11,860 nucleotides of DNA, taken from the NCBI GenBank assembly GCA_018712465.1, contig DVGY01000009.1, forward strand, positions 1 through 11,860, read 5' to 3'. The notes under the pieces are model-generated. The model had not been told where the DNA came from. It ran no database searches and saw only the letters and a program-made list of their open reading frames with translations. The stretch's first letter is position 1; every line of letters begins with the position of its first letter. Position numbers and translations under genes: made by a program. The DNA is from Candidatus Egerieicola pullicola. GTDB lineage: Bacteria; Bacillota; Clostridia; Oscillospirales; Ruminococcaceae. Below, piece after piece: positions 1 to 6,376 of the stretch.

Positions 1-93
1 ATCCGGGTCATCGAACCCAGAGTGGACCGGGTCTGGTCTCCCAAGGGCGGCGAACCGGTGATCGTTCGGCTGAACCCCGATGCGAAAGTGTAA
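1..93 (+). CDS. C-terminal end of a probable glutamate synthase glutamine-amidotransferase subunit (partial)
   Basis: An open frame enters from the left edge and ends at a TAA at 91-93, giving 30 residues that end in NPDAKV. The tail alone is too short to identify. The assignment rests on context: in split glutamate synthases of clostridia and archaea, the class II glutamine amidotransferase (GltB N-terminal-like, releasing ammonia from glutamine) commonly precedes the FMN synthase subunit, and the rest of that operon follows here. The next start codon is only 18 nt downstream with a strong Shine-Dalgarno site between, so the two are almost certainly co-transcribed. The catalytic N-terminal Cys would lie outside the window. 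That this is a real gene end is fairly sure; the function is inferred. Confidence 0.55.
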   Translation: MRVIEPRVDRVWSPKGGEPVIVRLNPDAKV

Positions 94-111
94 AGAAGGA
101 GGAGCTGCAAG

Positions 112-1623
112 ATGGGCAATAACGGTATCAATTATATCCACCCGGAATTTGAAGTAGTCCGGGACCAGGACAAATGCATTGCCTGCCGTGTCTGTGAGCG
201 GCAATGCGCCAACGAAGTGCATTACATGGACGAGGACGGCGTCATGCGGGCGGACAATTCCAAATGCGTCAACTGCCACCGCTGCGTCAGCCTCTGCCCC
301 ACCGGCGCGCTGAAGATTGTCAAAAGCGACCACACCTTCCGTCCCAACGGAAACTGGACGCCTCAGGTCATCACCGAGCTGTACCGCCAGGCAGGAAGTG
401 GCGGCGTACTGTTGTCCAGCATGGGCAACCCCACCAATCTGCCGGTGTACTGGGACCGGATTCTGTTGAACGCCTCCCAGGTCACCAACCCCTCCATCGA
501 CCCCCTGCGGGAGCCCATGGAAACGGTAACCTTCCTGGGCAAGAAACCCAGAGACATCGTCCGGGATGCAGAAGGCAACATTGTGAACAACCTGACTCCT
601 CAGATCCGGTTGAGCACCCCGATTATGTTCTCCGCTATGAGCTACGGCTCCATCAGCTACAATGCCCATGAATCCTTGGCCAGAGCTGCCACCGAGCTGG
701 GCATCTGCTACAACACCGGCGAAGGCGGTCTCCACGAAGACTTCTACAAATACGGTCCCAACACCATCGTTCAGGTGGCTTCCGGCCGGTTCGGCGTTCA
801 CAAAGCCTACCTGGAAGCAGGCTGCGCCGTAGAAATCAAAATCGGTCAGGGCGCCAAGCCGGGCATCGGCGGCCACCTGCCGGGCACCAAGATTGTAGGC
901 GACATCAGCCGCACCCGGATGATCCCCGAGGGCAGCGACGCCATCTCCCCGGCCCCCCACCACGACATCTACTCCATCGAGGACCTGCGTCAGCTGGTGT
1001 ACTCCTTAAAGGAAGCTACCGAATATAAAAAGCCGGTGATCGTCAAGATTGCCGCAGTGCACAACGTGGCTGCCATTGCCTCCGGCGTGGCCCGCAGCGG
1101 TGCAGACATCATCGCCATCGACGGATTCCGGGGCGGCACCGGCGCGGCTCCCACCCGGATCCGGGACAACGTGGGCATCCCCATTGAACTGGCTCTGGCT
1201 GCCGTGGACTCCCGTCTGCGGGAAGAAGGCATCCGGGACAACGTCAGCGTGGTAGTGGGCGGCTCCATCCGCTCTGCCGCCGACGTGGTCAAGGCCATTG
1301 CCTTGGGCGCCGACGCCTGCTACATCGGCACCGCCGCCTGCCTGGCCATGGGCTGCCACCTCTGCCGCAGCTGCCAGGAAGGCAAGTGCAACTGGGGCAT
1401 TGCCACCCAGCGTCCGGAACTGGTGAAGCGGCTCAATCCCAACATCGGCTCTCAGCGGCTGGTAAACCTGGTCAACGCCTGGACCCACGAAATCAAAGAG
1501 ATCATGGGCGGCATGGGCATCAACTCCATCGAGAGTTTGCGGGGCAACCGTTTGATGCTCCGAGGCGTTGGTCTGAATCAGAAGGAACTGGAGATTCTGG
1601 GCATCAAGTATGCCGGGGAATAA
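112..1623 (+). CDS. Glutamate synthase-like FMN/Fe-S subunit with N-terminal 2x[4Fe-4S] ferredoxin domain
   Basis: This is the synthase subunit of a split glutamate synthase. It would use ammonia from the amidotransferase and electrons via FMN to reduce 2-iminoglutarate, made from 2-oxoglutarate, to glutamate in the cytoplasm. Residues 22-62 hold two ferredoxin motifs (Cys22/25/28/32 and Cys52/55/58/62). From about residue 160 comes the GltB-type FMN barrel with GQGAKPG (245-251), PHHDIYSIEDL (His283/His284 region), a GGTGAAP loop, and a Cys415-x5-Cys421-x4-Cys426 motif followed by GIATQ. That spacing matches the [3Fe-4S] ligands of classical GltB; Cys403, Cys410 and Cys418 are extra. At 503 aa it lacks the amidotransferase and GXGXG domains, which are separate genes here. 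AAGGAGG at 96-102 supports the ATG at 112. An amino-acid oxidoreductase with another substrate cannot be fully excluded. Confidence 0.9.
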   Translation: MGNNGINYIHPEFEVVRDQDKCIACRVCERQCANEVHYMDEDGVMRADNSKCVNCHRCVSLCPTGALKIVKSDHTFRPNGNWTPQVITELYRQAGSGGVLLSSMGNPTNLPVYWDRILLNASQVTNPSIDPLREPMETVTFLGKKPRDIVRDAEGNIVNNLTPQIRLSTPIMFSAMSYGSISYNAHESLARAATELGICYNTGEGGLHEDFYKYGPNTIVQVASGRFGVHKAYLEAGCAVEIKIGQGAKPGIGGHLPGTKIVGDISRTRMIPEGSDAISPAPHHDIYSIEDLRQLVYSLKEATEYKKPVIVKIAAVHNVAAIASGVARSGADIIAIDGFRGGTGAAPTRIRDNVGIPIELALAAVDSRLREEGIRDNVSVVVGGSIRSAADVVKAIALGADACYIGTAACLAMGCHLCRSCQEGKCNWGIATQRPELVKRLNPNIGSQRLVNLVNAWTHEIKEIMGGMGINSIESLRGNRLMLRGVGLNQKELEILGIKYAGE

Positions 1624-1628
1624 GGAGG
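1622..1628 (+). promoter_or_regulatory. Shine-Dalgarno site that sets a GTG start
   Basis: AAGGAGG overlaps the TAA of the preceding gene and lies 8 nt before a GTG at 1637. An in-frame ATG at 1610 lies upstream of this site, so it cannot be served by it. The GTG is therefore the better start for the four-cluster ferredoxin. Confidence 0.8.
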
Positions 1629-1636
1629 GACTGGCT

Positions 1637-2065
1637 GTGAAACGAGTTTATGTCAATGAAGAATGGTGCTTAGGCTGCCATCTCTGTGAATATCAATGTG
1701 CCTTTGCCAATTCCGGGGAAACGGATATGGTAAAAGCGTTAAAGGGTGTGAAAATCAACCCCCGCATCCAGGTGGAAGAAGGGGACGGCGTAAACTTTGC
1801 CGTCCAGTGCCGCCACTGCGAAGAACCTCTCTGTGTCAAGGGCTGTATCTCCGGAGCGCTGAGCATCCAAGACGGAGTGATTCACCTGGATGAAAATAAA
1901 TGTGTGGGCTGCTACACCTGTGTGCTGATGTGTCCCTACGGCGCCATTATGCCGGGCAACGGCACCGCAGTGCAGAAATGCGAGCTCTGCCTGAACAATT
2001 CCTGCGGAGAACCCGCCTGTGTCAAGGGCTGCCCCAACGCCGCCATTGTGTACGAAGAACGATAA
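1637..2065 (+). CDS. Four-cluster [4Fe-4S] ferredoxin-type electron transfer subunit (HycB/DmsB-like)
   Basis: This 142-aa iron-sulfur protein probably wires electrons between the FAD oxidoreductase and the FMN synthase subunit. Seventeen cysteines fit four [4Fe-4S] sites: Cys11/14/17/21, Cys58/61/66/70, Cys89/92/95/99, and Cys115/118/128/132 with Cys123 spare. The mix of CxxCxxCxxxC, CxxCxxxxCxxxC and a long-gap CxxC...CxxxC motif is typical of the HycB/DmsB/NrfC-type ferredoxin family. There is no signal peptide or membrane segment, so it is cytoplasmic. The GTG start at 1637 is chosen because AAGGAGG at 1622-1628 is 8 nt upstream; the longer frame from ATG 1610 would overlap the previous gene and has no such site. 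A 12-nt gap to the next gene supports one operon. The exact partner is inferred from position. Confidence 0.88.
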   Translation: MKRVYVNEEWCLGCHLCEYQCAFANSGETDMVKALKGVKINPRIQVEEGDGVNFAVQCRHCEEPLCVKGCISGALSIQDGVIHLDENKCVGCYTCVLMCPYGAIMPGNGTAVQKCELCLNNSCGEPACVKGCPNAAIVYEER

Positions 2066-2077
2066 GGAGGAGCCAAA

Positions 2078-3322
2078 ATGGAAAAGAATTATGTAATCGT
2101 CGGCAACTCCGCCGCCGCCATCGGCTGTGTGGAGGGGATCCGCCAGGTAGACCAAACAGGCAGCATCCTCATCGTCTCCGATGAACCCTACCACACCTAC
2201 TCCCGTCCCCTGATCTCCTATCTGCTCTGGGGAAAAACCGACCGTCAGCGGATGAAATACCGTCCCGACTCCTTCTATGACGACAATAAGGTGGACACCC
2301 TGTTCGGTGTGAAAGCCACCGCCCTCCACCCGGAAGAACACACCATGGAGCTGGACAACGGGGAAACCGTCACCTACGGCAAATTGCTGCTGGCCACCGG
2401 TTCCCGTCCCTTTATCCCGCCTATGGAAGGGCTGGATCAGGTGGAAAAGAAATTCACCTTTATGACCTTAAACGATGCCCTGGCGTTGGAAGAAGCCATC
2501 ACCCCGGACTCCAAAGTGCTGGTAGTAGGCGCCGGTTTGATCGGCTTGAAGTGCGCGGAAGGCATTTTTGAGAAAGTGGGCTCTCTAACGGTGGTGGACC
2601 TGGCCAACCGTATCCTTCCCTCTATCCTGGACGAAGAAGGCTCCAAGCTGGTGCAGGAATACATCGAAAAGAAGGGCGTCAAGTTCTACCTCTCCGATTC
2701 CGTGGCCAAGTTTGAAAACGGCGTAGCCCATCTCAACAGCGGCGCTCAAGTGGAATACGATGTAGTGGTCATTGCCGTGGGCGTGCGGCCCAACGTGGAA
2801 TTGGCTCAGGAAGCAGGAATCAACGTGAACCGCGGCATCCTCACCGACGTTCACTGCGCCACCAGTGCAGCGGATGTCTACGCCGCCGGGGACTGCACCG
2901 TCAGCCACAACATTGCCTCCGGTCAGGATCAGATCCTGGCTCTGCTGCCCAACGCCTATATGCAGGGAGAAACTGCCGGCATCGAAATGGCGGGAGGAGA
3001 AGCCCGGTACGACAAAGCCATCCCCATGAACGCCATGGGAATGCTGGGACTGCACATGATTACCGCCGGTGTCTACGACGGCGAAGTGTACAAAGAGCAG
3101 AACTGCGAAGGCTACAAAAAGCTGTTTGTCAAGGATGGCAAACTGGTAGGCTTCATCCTCATTGGGGACGTGATTAAACGGGCGGGGATTTACACCAGCC
3201 TGATCCGGGAACAGACTCCTCTGGATGAAATCGACTTTGATTTGATCAAGCATTCGCCCCAGCTCATGGCCTTCGCCAAAAAAGAGCGGAAGGTTAAGCT
3301 GGCAGGCGCCAAGGAAGAATAA
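2078..3322 (+). CDS. FAD-dependent NAD(P)H oxidoreductase of the glutamate synthase operon (NADH:rubredoxin reductase-like)
   Basis: This 414-aa flavoprotein belongs to the pyridine nucleotide-disulfide oxidoreductase superfamily and most resembles the group with NADH:rubredoxin reductase and NirB-type FAD domains. The N-terminal FAD fold begins VGNSAAAIG (8-16), a variant of GxGxxG. YSRPLISYLLWGK follows near residue 45, and a second Rossmann motif VVGAGLIG (149-156) binds NAD(P)H. AAGDCT (269-274) is the C-terminal FAD-contact motif. No CxxxxC redox disulfide is seen in the N-terminal part, so it is not a disulfide reductase. It probably takes the place of the GltD subunit, passing electrons from NAD(P)H into the neighbouring ferredoxins, although it lacks the GltD-type N-terminal Fe-S domain. 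AAGGAGG at 2064-2070 sits 7 nt before the ATG. NADH versus NADPH preference cannot be read from the sequence. Confidence 0.88.
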   Translation: MEKNYVIVGNSAAAIGCVEGIRQVDQTGSILIVSDEPYHTYSRPLISYLLWGKTDRQRMKYRPDSFYDDNKVDTLFGVKATALHPEEHTMELDNGETVTYGKLLLATGSRPFIPPMEGLDQVEKKFTFMTLNDALALEEAITPDSKVLVVGAGLIGLKCAEGIFEKVGSLTVVDLANRILPSILDEEGSKLVQEYIEKKGVKFYLSDSVAKFENGVAHLNSGAQVEYDVVVIAVGVRPNVELAQEAGINVNRGILTDVHCATSAADVYAAGDCTVSHNIASGQDQILALLPNAYMQGETAGIEMAGGEARYDKAIPMNAMGMLGLHMITAGVYDGEVYKEQNCEGYKKLFVKDGKLVGFILIGDVIKRAGIYTSLIREQTPLDEIDFDLIKHSPQLMAFAKKERKVKLAGAKEE

Positions 3323-3337
3323 AGGAGGCTGAACACT

Positions 3338-4069
3338 ATGATGATTCGTCCCGGTGCAGAGATGCACTTTCAAACTTTGAACGAAGCCATTCGTTCCACC
3401 CCGGACACCGACATCATGATTGAAAACTGCTTGGGCCAGCGCTACATCGGCGCAGGGCTTTCCGGCAAAACCATTGTCATCAACGGCACTCCGGGCAACG
3501 CCTTGGGCGCTTACTTGGACGGCTGCACCATCCACGTCCACGGCAATTCCCAGGATGCCACCGGGGACACCATGAATGAAGGCACCATCTATGTCCACGG
3601 CAACGCTGGGGACGCCACTGGTTACGCCATGCGGGGCGGCAAGATCTTCATCGAGGGCAATTCCGGCTACCGTACCGGCATCCACATGAAGGCTTTCCAG
3701 GAGAAGGTTCCTGTTTTGGTGGTAGGCGGCATTACCGGCAGCTTTCTGGGAGAATACCAGGCCGGCGGCTATATCATTGTGCTGGATTTAAACAACCAGT
3801 CCATCGAAAAGAACTGCAACTTTGTGGGAACCGGGATGCACGGCGGCAAGATTTTCCTGCGCACCGAAAAGCTGCCTCCCAACCTGCCCAAGCAGATTCT
3901 GGCCAACCCCGCCACCAAGGAAGATTTGAAGGAAATTGAACCCTTCATTCACGAATTCTGCGAAGCCTTTGGACGGGAAGAACAGGAAATTTTGGACAGC
4001 GACTTTTATGTGCTGACCCCCAACTCCAACAACCCCTACAAGCAGCTCTACACCCGCAACCAGTGCTGA
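3338..4069 (+). CDS. GltB GXGXG (alpha) domain subunit, right-handed beta helix
   Basis: This 243-aa protein is the stand-alone version of the C-terminal GXGXG domain of glutamate synthase, also related to FwdC/FmdC of formylmethanofuran dehydrogenase. Glycine-rich repeat turns run from about residue 34 to 172 (for example GAGLSGKTI, NAGDATGYAM, GNSGYRTGI, GTGMHGGKI), the pattern of a right-handed beta helix. In the fused enzyme this domain is structural and helps hold the amidotransferase and synthase parts together; the same role is inferred here. The C-terminal about 70 residues form a less repetitive tail. The gene starts ATGATG at 3338; AAAGGAGG at 3321-3328 serves either Met. It follows the oxidoreductase by 15 nt and is the last gene of its operon, ahead of a hairpin terminator. 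The family call is firm; the partners are inferred from the operon. Confidence 0.9.
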   Translation: MMIRPGAEMHFQTLNEAIRSTPDTDIMIENCLGQRYIGAGLSGKTIVINGTPGNALGAYLDGCTIHVHGNSQDATGDTMNEGTIYVHGNAGDATGYAMRGGKIFIEGNSGYRTGIHMKAFQEKVPVLVVGGITGSFLGEYQAGGYIIVLDLNNQSIEKNCNFVGTGMHGGKIFLRTEKLPPNLPKQILANPATKEDLKEIEPFIHEFCEAFGREEQEILDSDFYVLTPNSNNPYKQLYTRNQC

Positions 4070-4087
4070 TTGCAATCTGTTTTCATC

Positions 4088-4128
4088 GGCGTCTTTCCTC
4101 TTTGCTCACAAGGAAAGGCGCCTTTTTT
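4088..4128 (+). terminator. Rho-independent terminator of the glutamate synthase operon
   Basis: A 12-bp stem (4088-4099 with 4111-4122, one G-T pair) with an 11-nt loop is followed by six T at 4123-4128. It begins 19 nt after the GXGXG gene stop and separates that operon from glnA. Confidence 0.85.
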
Positions 4129-4213
4129 CCAGCCAATCCGTGATTTGGAAACCCAGATCGGGTGATTTCTCCCCCCAAAACCCAAAGGGACTTTTTCCAA
4201 AAAGAAATTTTTC

Positions 4214-4240
4214 CACATTCTGCAATGGGTTTGCAATGTG
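4214..4240 (+). promoter_or_regulatory. Candidate operator at the glnA promoter (dyad plus TGCAATG direct repeat)
   Basis: CACATT (4214-4219) and GCAA (4222-4225) pair with TTGC (4231-4234) and AATGTG (4235-4240): a 10-bp dyad with a 2-nt bulge (CT) and a 5-nt centre. The same stretch holds a direct repeat of TGCAATG at 4221-4227 and 4232-4238, 11 bp apart, about one helical turn. The right arm covers the -35 box, so a bound regulator would affect initiation. This is a sequence observation; the binding protein is unknown, and the site does not fit the GlnR pattern TGTTA-N7-TAACA. Confidence 0.45.
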
Positions 4241-4259
4241 AATTTTTTTCTGTTACAAT
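4231..4259 (+). promoter_or_regulatory. Sigma-A-type promoter for glnA
   Basis: TTGCAA (4231-4236), a 17-nt spacer and TACAAT (4254-4259), with TG at 4251-4252 giving an extended -10. It lies downstream of the terminator and 40 nt before the glnA start, so the leader would be only about 34 nt, too short for a riboswitch or a two-hairpin ANTAR target. Confidence 0.75.
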
Positions 4260-4299
4260 AAGTTTATCCCTACTCCCTATCTGAGAAAGGAGTTTTCTT

Positions 4300-5619
4300 A
4301 TGCTATCCCCAGCCGCCAGAGATACTTTGCAGTATGTCAAAGAAAATGATGTGAAATTTATTCGGCTTACCTTCTGCGACATCTTCGGCAATGTGAAAAA
4401 CATCTCCATCCAAGCGGACCGCCTGCCCCATGCTCTGGAGTATGGAATTTGTTTGGACGCCTGTTCCGTCCAGGGATTTTCCGGAGCAGACGGCGATGAT
4501 TTGTTCCTTTTCCCGGACCCCACTACCATGGCCGCCCTTCCCTGGCGTCCCAGCCGGGCAGGAGTGATCCGGTTTTTCTGCGACATCCGTTATCGAGACG
4601 GACGTCACTTTGAACGGGACAGCCGCTATCAATTAAAAGAAGCGGTGCGCCGCTGCAAAAAGATGGGCTATCAGTGCAAAATCGGCAGCAAGTGTGAATT
4701 TTACCTTTTCCTGCAGGATGAGAAAGGAAACCCCACCTTGGAAGTCCAGGACCGGGCAGGGTATCTGGATGTAGCGCCCCTGGACCGGGGAGAAAACATC
4801 CGCCGGGAGATCTGCCTGAACCTGGAACAGATGGGTATCAAGCCGGAATGCTCCTACCACGAACATGGCCCCGGCCAAAACGAAGTGGATTTCCGGGATA
4901 ACAACGCGTTGGGCGCCGCCGACGACTTGATCTCCTTTAAACTGGCGGTGCGCAGCATTGCCAACATCAACGGGCTGTACGGTTCCTTTTTGCCCAAACC
5001 CTTGGAGCACCTTCCCGGCAGCGGACTGCATGTCAACATAAACCTTTATAAAGACGGTGAAAATATCTTTTTGGGAGGGGAACAGCACAATCCGGTGGCA
5101 GAAAGCTTCATTGCCGGGATTTTAAAGTATATCCGGGACATCACCTGCTTTCTCAATCCCCTGTCCAATTCCTACACCCGGTTTGGGGAGTTTGAAGCCC
5201 CCAAATATATCTCCTGGTGCCACCAAAACCGGTTCCAGCTCATCCGCATTCCCGCAGCCTCTCCCGGCCACAACCGGATGGAGCTGCGCAGCCCGGACAG
5301 CGCCTGCAATCCCTATCTGGCCTTTGCCTTGTTGATTCATGCCGGATTAGACGGGATCCAGGAAAATCTGTCCCTCCCTGCTCCCACCAATCTGGATCTG
5401 TTTACCGCCACTCCGGAGCAAACTGCCGGACTGGAACTGCTGCCCCAGAATCTGGGAGAAGCCCTGGACTGCGCCCGGAAGAGTGAATTTGTGAGAAAAC
5501 ACCTGGATGCCGGGCTGTTGGAAAGCTATCTTGCCAACAAACAAAAGGAATGGGACAATGCCCTGGCTTCTTCCAACCGCCATGACTATGAACTGCGCAA
5601 CTATTTCCTCTACATTTGA
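4300..5619 (+). CDS. glnA: Type I glutamine synthetase, with Lys at a predicted metal-ligand position
   Basis: Glutamine synthetase makes glutamine from glutamate, ammonium and ATP in the cytoplasm as a dodecamer. At 439 aa it is close in length to the GSI-alpha enzyme of Bacillus (444 aa), and its short ExxxxxxE spacing (Glu188/Glu195) is of that type. Conserved features include Asp53 of the ammonium site, GSGLH (His244), NSYTR (Arg294), the flap Glu299 in FEAP, QNR (Arg311), RIP (Arg316) and MELR (Glu328, Arg330). Two positions are odd. The usual E-x-E metal motif before FxLF reads Lys131-Cys132-Glu133, so the first Glu, an n2 metal ligand, is Lys. The segment matching the Bacillus RIEESD loop, with feedback Arg62, reads SGADGDD and has no Arg. 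It may be active, altered or regulatory. AAAGGAG at 4286-4292 supports the ATG. The family call is sure; activity is less so. Confidence 0.9.
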   Translation: MLSPAARDTLQYVKENDVKFIRLTFCDIFGNVKNISIQADRLPHALEYGICLDACSVQGFSGADGDDLFLFPDPTTMAALPWRPSRAGVIRFFCDIRYRDGRHFERDSRYQLKEAVRRCKKMGYQCKIGSKCEFYLFLQDEKGNPTLEVQDRAGYLDVAPLDRGENIRREICLNLEQMGIKPECSYHEHGPGQNEVDFRDNNALGAADDLISFKLAVRSIANINGLYGSFLPKPLEHLPGSGLHVNINLYKDGENIFLGGEQHNPVAESFIAGILKYIRDITCFLNPLSNSYTRFGEFEAPKYISWCHQNRFQLIRIPAASPGHNRMELRSPDSACNPYLAFALLIHAGLDGIQENLSLPAPTNLDLFTATPEQTAGLELLPQNLGEALDCARKSEFVRKHLDAGLLESYLANKQKEWDNALASSNRHDYELRNYFLYI

Positions 5620-5654
5620 TATCGTACACCGGTTTCGCCCTTCCCCCGCCACAC

Positions 5655-5661
5655 AAAGGAG
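5655..5661 (+). promoter_or_regulatory. Shine-Dalgarno site that sets a TTG start
   Basis: AAAGGAG lies 8 nt upstream of a TTG at 5670. The same frame is open back to a TTG at 5616, which overlaps the glnA stop and has no ribosome site, so 5670 is preferred for the ANTAR protein. Confidence 0.7.
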
Positions 5662-5669
5662 ACCTTGGG

Positions 5670-6239
5670 TTGAAAGAGCTATTGTTGATTAACAGCAACG
5701 ACAAATATAAAGAGCCCCTGCTGGCCCTGCTGCATCAGTGCGGTCTCAAGCAGATCGACTTTGCTTACAGCGGGGGTGAAGTGCGCCGTCTCACCCAAAA
5801 TCAAAACTACCCCATGGCCATCATCAACACCCCTCTGGCCGATGAATTCGGCCACGAACTGGGAGGCTACCTGTCCCGGCAGCGGGGATGTCTGGTGCTG
5901 CTGTTGGTGAAGAACGAGATTGCGGAAGAGATGTCCATCAAGGTCCAGCGGGATGGTATGCTGGTATTGGCCAAGCCCATCAACCGGGGCGGATTTATCC
6001 AGGCGGTGCGGTTGATGATTTCCTGCAGCCAAAAAATCAGGCTGCTTCAGGGGGAAAACGAAAAACTGCGGACTACCCTGCAGCAAGACCGGGTCATCAG
6101 CCGGGCCAAATGTCTGCTCATTGAGCAGGGCGGTTTTACCGAAGAACAGGCCCACCACTTCCTAGAACAGCAGGCTATGAACCAGCGCACCACCCGATAC
6201 GAGGTTGCCCGAGACGTCTGCGCTCAATATACGGACTAA
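5670..6239 (+). CDS. ANTAR-domain regulator with degenerate receiver, paired with glnA
   Basis: ANTAR proteins bind paired hairpins in mRNA leaders and prevent termination; in Firmicutes and relatives many control nitrogen genes. From the TTG start the protein is 189 aa. Residues 1-115 resemble a response-regulator receiver, but the expected phosphorylated Asp at the end of strand 3 is Asn53 (IINTPL); the later Lys102 in AKPIN is kept. A short coiled coil (about 118-140) leads to the C-terminal ANTAR domain with the pattern ISRAKCLLIEQ...AHHFLEQQAM...EVARDVC. Phosphorylation at the usual site is therefore unlikely, and control by another ligand or protein is inferred. It lies 50 nt after glnA with no terminator between, so it is probably co-transcribed. 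The longer frame from TTG 5616 is the alternative start. No target hairpin pair was recognised in this window. Confidence 0.87.
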   Translation: MKELLLINSNDKYKEPLLALLHQCGLKQIDFAYSGGEVRRLTQNQNYPMAIINTPLADEFGHELGGYLSRQRGCLVLLLVKNEIAEEMSIKVQRDGMLVLAKPINRGGFIQAVRLMISCSQKIRLLQGENEKLRTTLQQDRVISRAKCLLIEQGGFTEEQAHHFLEQQAMNQRTTRYEVARDVCAQYTD

Positions 6240-6243
6240 GAAT

Positions 6244-6276
6244 CTTCTGCCCAAAGGCCCTCCTTTCGGGCAGAAG
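6244..6276 (+). terminator. Strong hairpin after the ANTAR gene, probable terminator with weak U tract
   Basis: CTTCTGCCCAAAGG (6244-6257) pairs with CCTTTCGGGCAGAAG (6262-6276), a 14-bp stem with a single bulged C and a 4-nt loop, starting 5 nt after the stop codon. The following bases have only a short run of T about 6 nt downstream, so termination may be incomplete. Confidence 0.6.
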
Positions 6277-6307
6277 AACGATTTTGTCCCTAAAAAAGAA
6301 AAATCGG

Positions 6308-6336
6308 TTGTATTTACCGGTCAAATCCAGTATAAT
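6308..6336 (+). promoter_or_regulatory. Sigma-A-type promoter for dapF-pyrG-dapL
   Basis: TTGTAT (6308-6313), a 17-nt spacer and a perfect TATAAT (6331-6336) lie 40 nt upstream of the dapF start. The implied leader of about 34 nt leaves no room for a lysine riboswitch. Confidence 0.72.
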
Positions 6337-6376
6337 GTATTTTGTATAAAAATGCGAAGAAGGAGAGTATCCTGCG

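Noticed and set aside
1610..1636. Upstream ATG giving a longer four-cluster ferredoxin overlapping the synthase gene
   Set aside because: The AAGGAGG lies downstream of this ATG and 8 nt before GTG 1637, where the ferredoxin-like sequence begins.
2585..3685. 366-codon open frame on the - strand across the oxidoreductase and GXGXG genes
   Set aside because: It spans two clear genes and their ribosome site, with no motif of its own; a shadow of codon bias.
4251..4267. GlnR-type site TGTTA-N7 at the glnA -10
   Set aside because: Only the left half (TGTTA) matches; the right half reads TTTAT rather than TAACA, and the TGTTA is explained by the extended -10.
4129..4299. ANTAR target (paired hairpins with hexaloops) in front of glnA
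   Set aside because: Small stems such as ACCC-AGATC-GGGT exist, but loops are not six bases with A1 and G4, and the promoter lies downstream of them, leaving a leader of only about 34 nt.
6337..6376. Lysine riboswitch or T-box leader for dapF
   Set aside because: Only about 34 nt lie between the predicted transcription start and the GTG, and no T-box or L-box consensus is visible.
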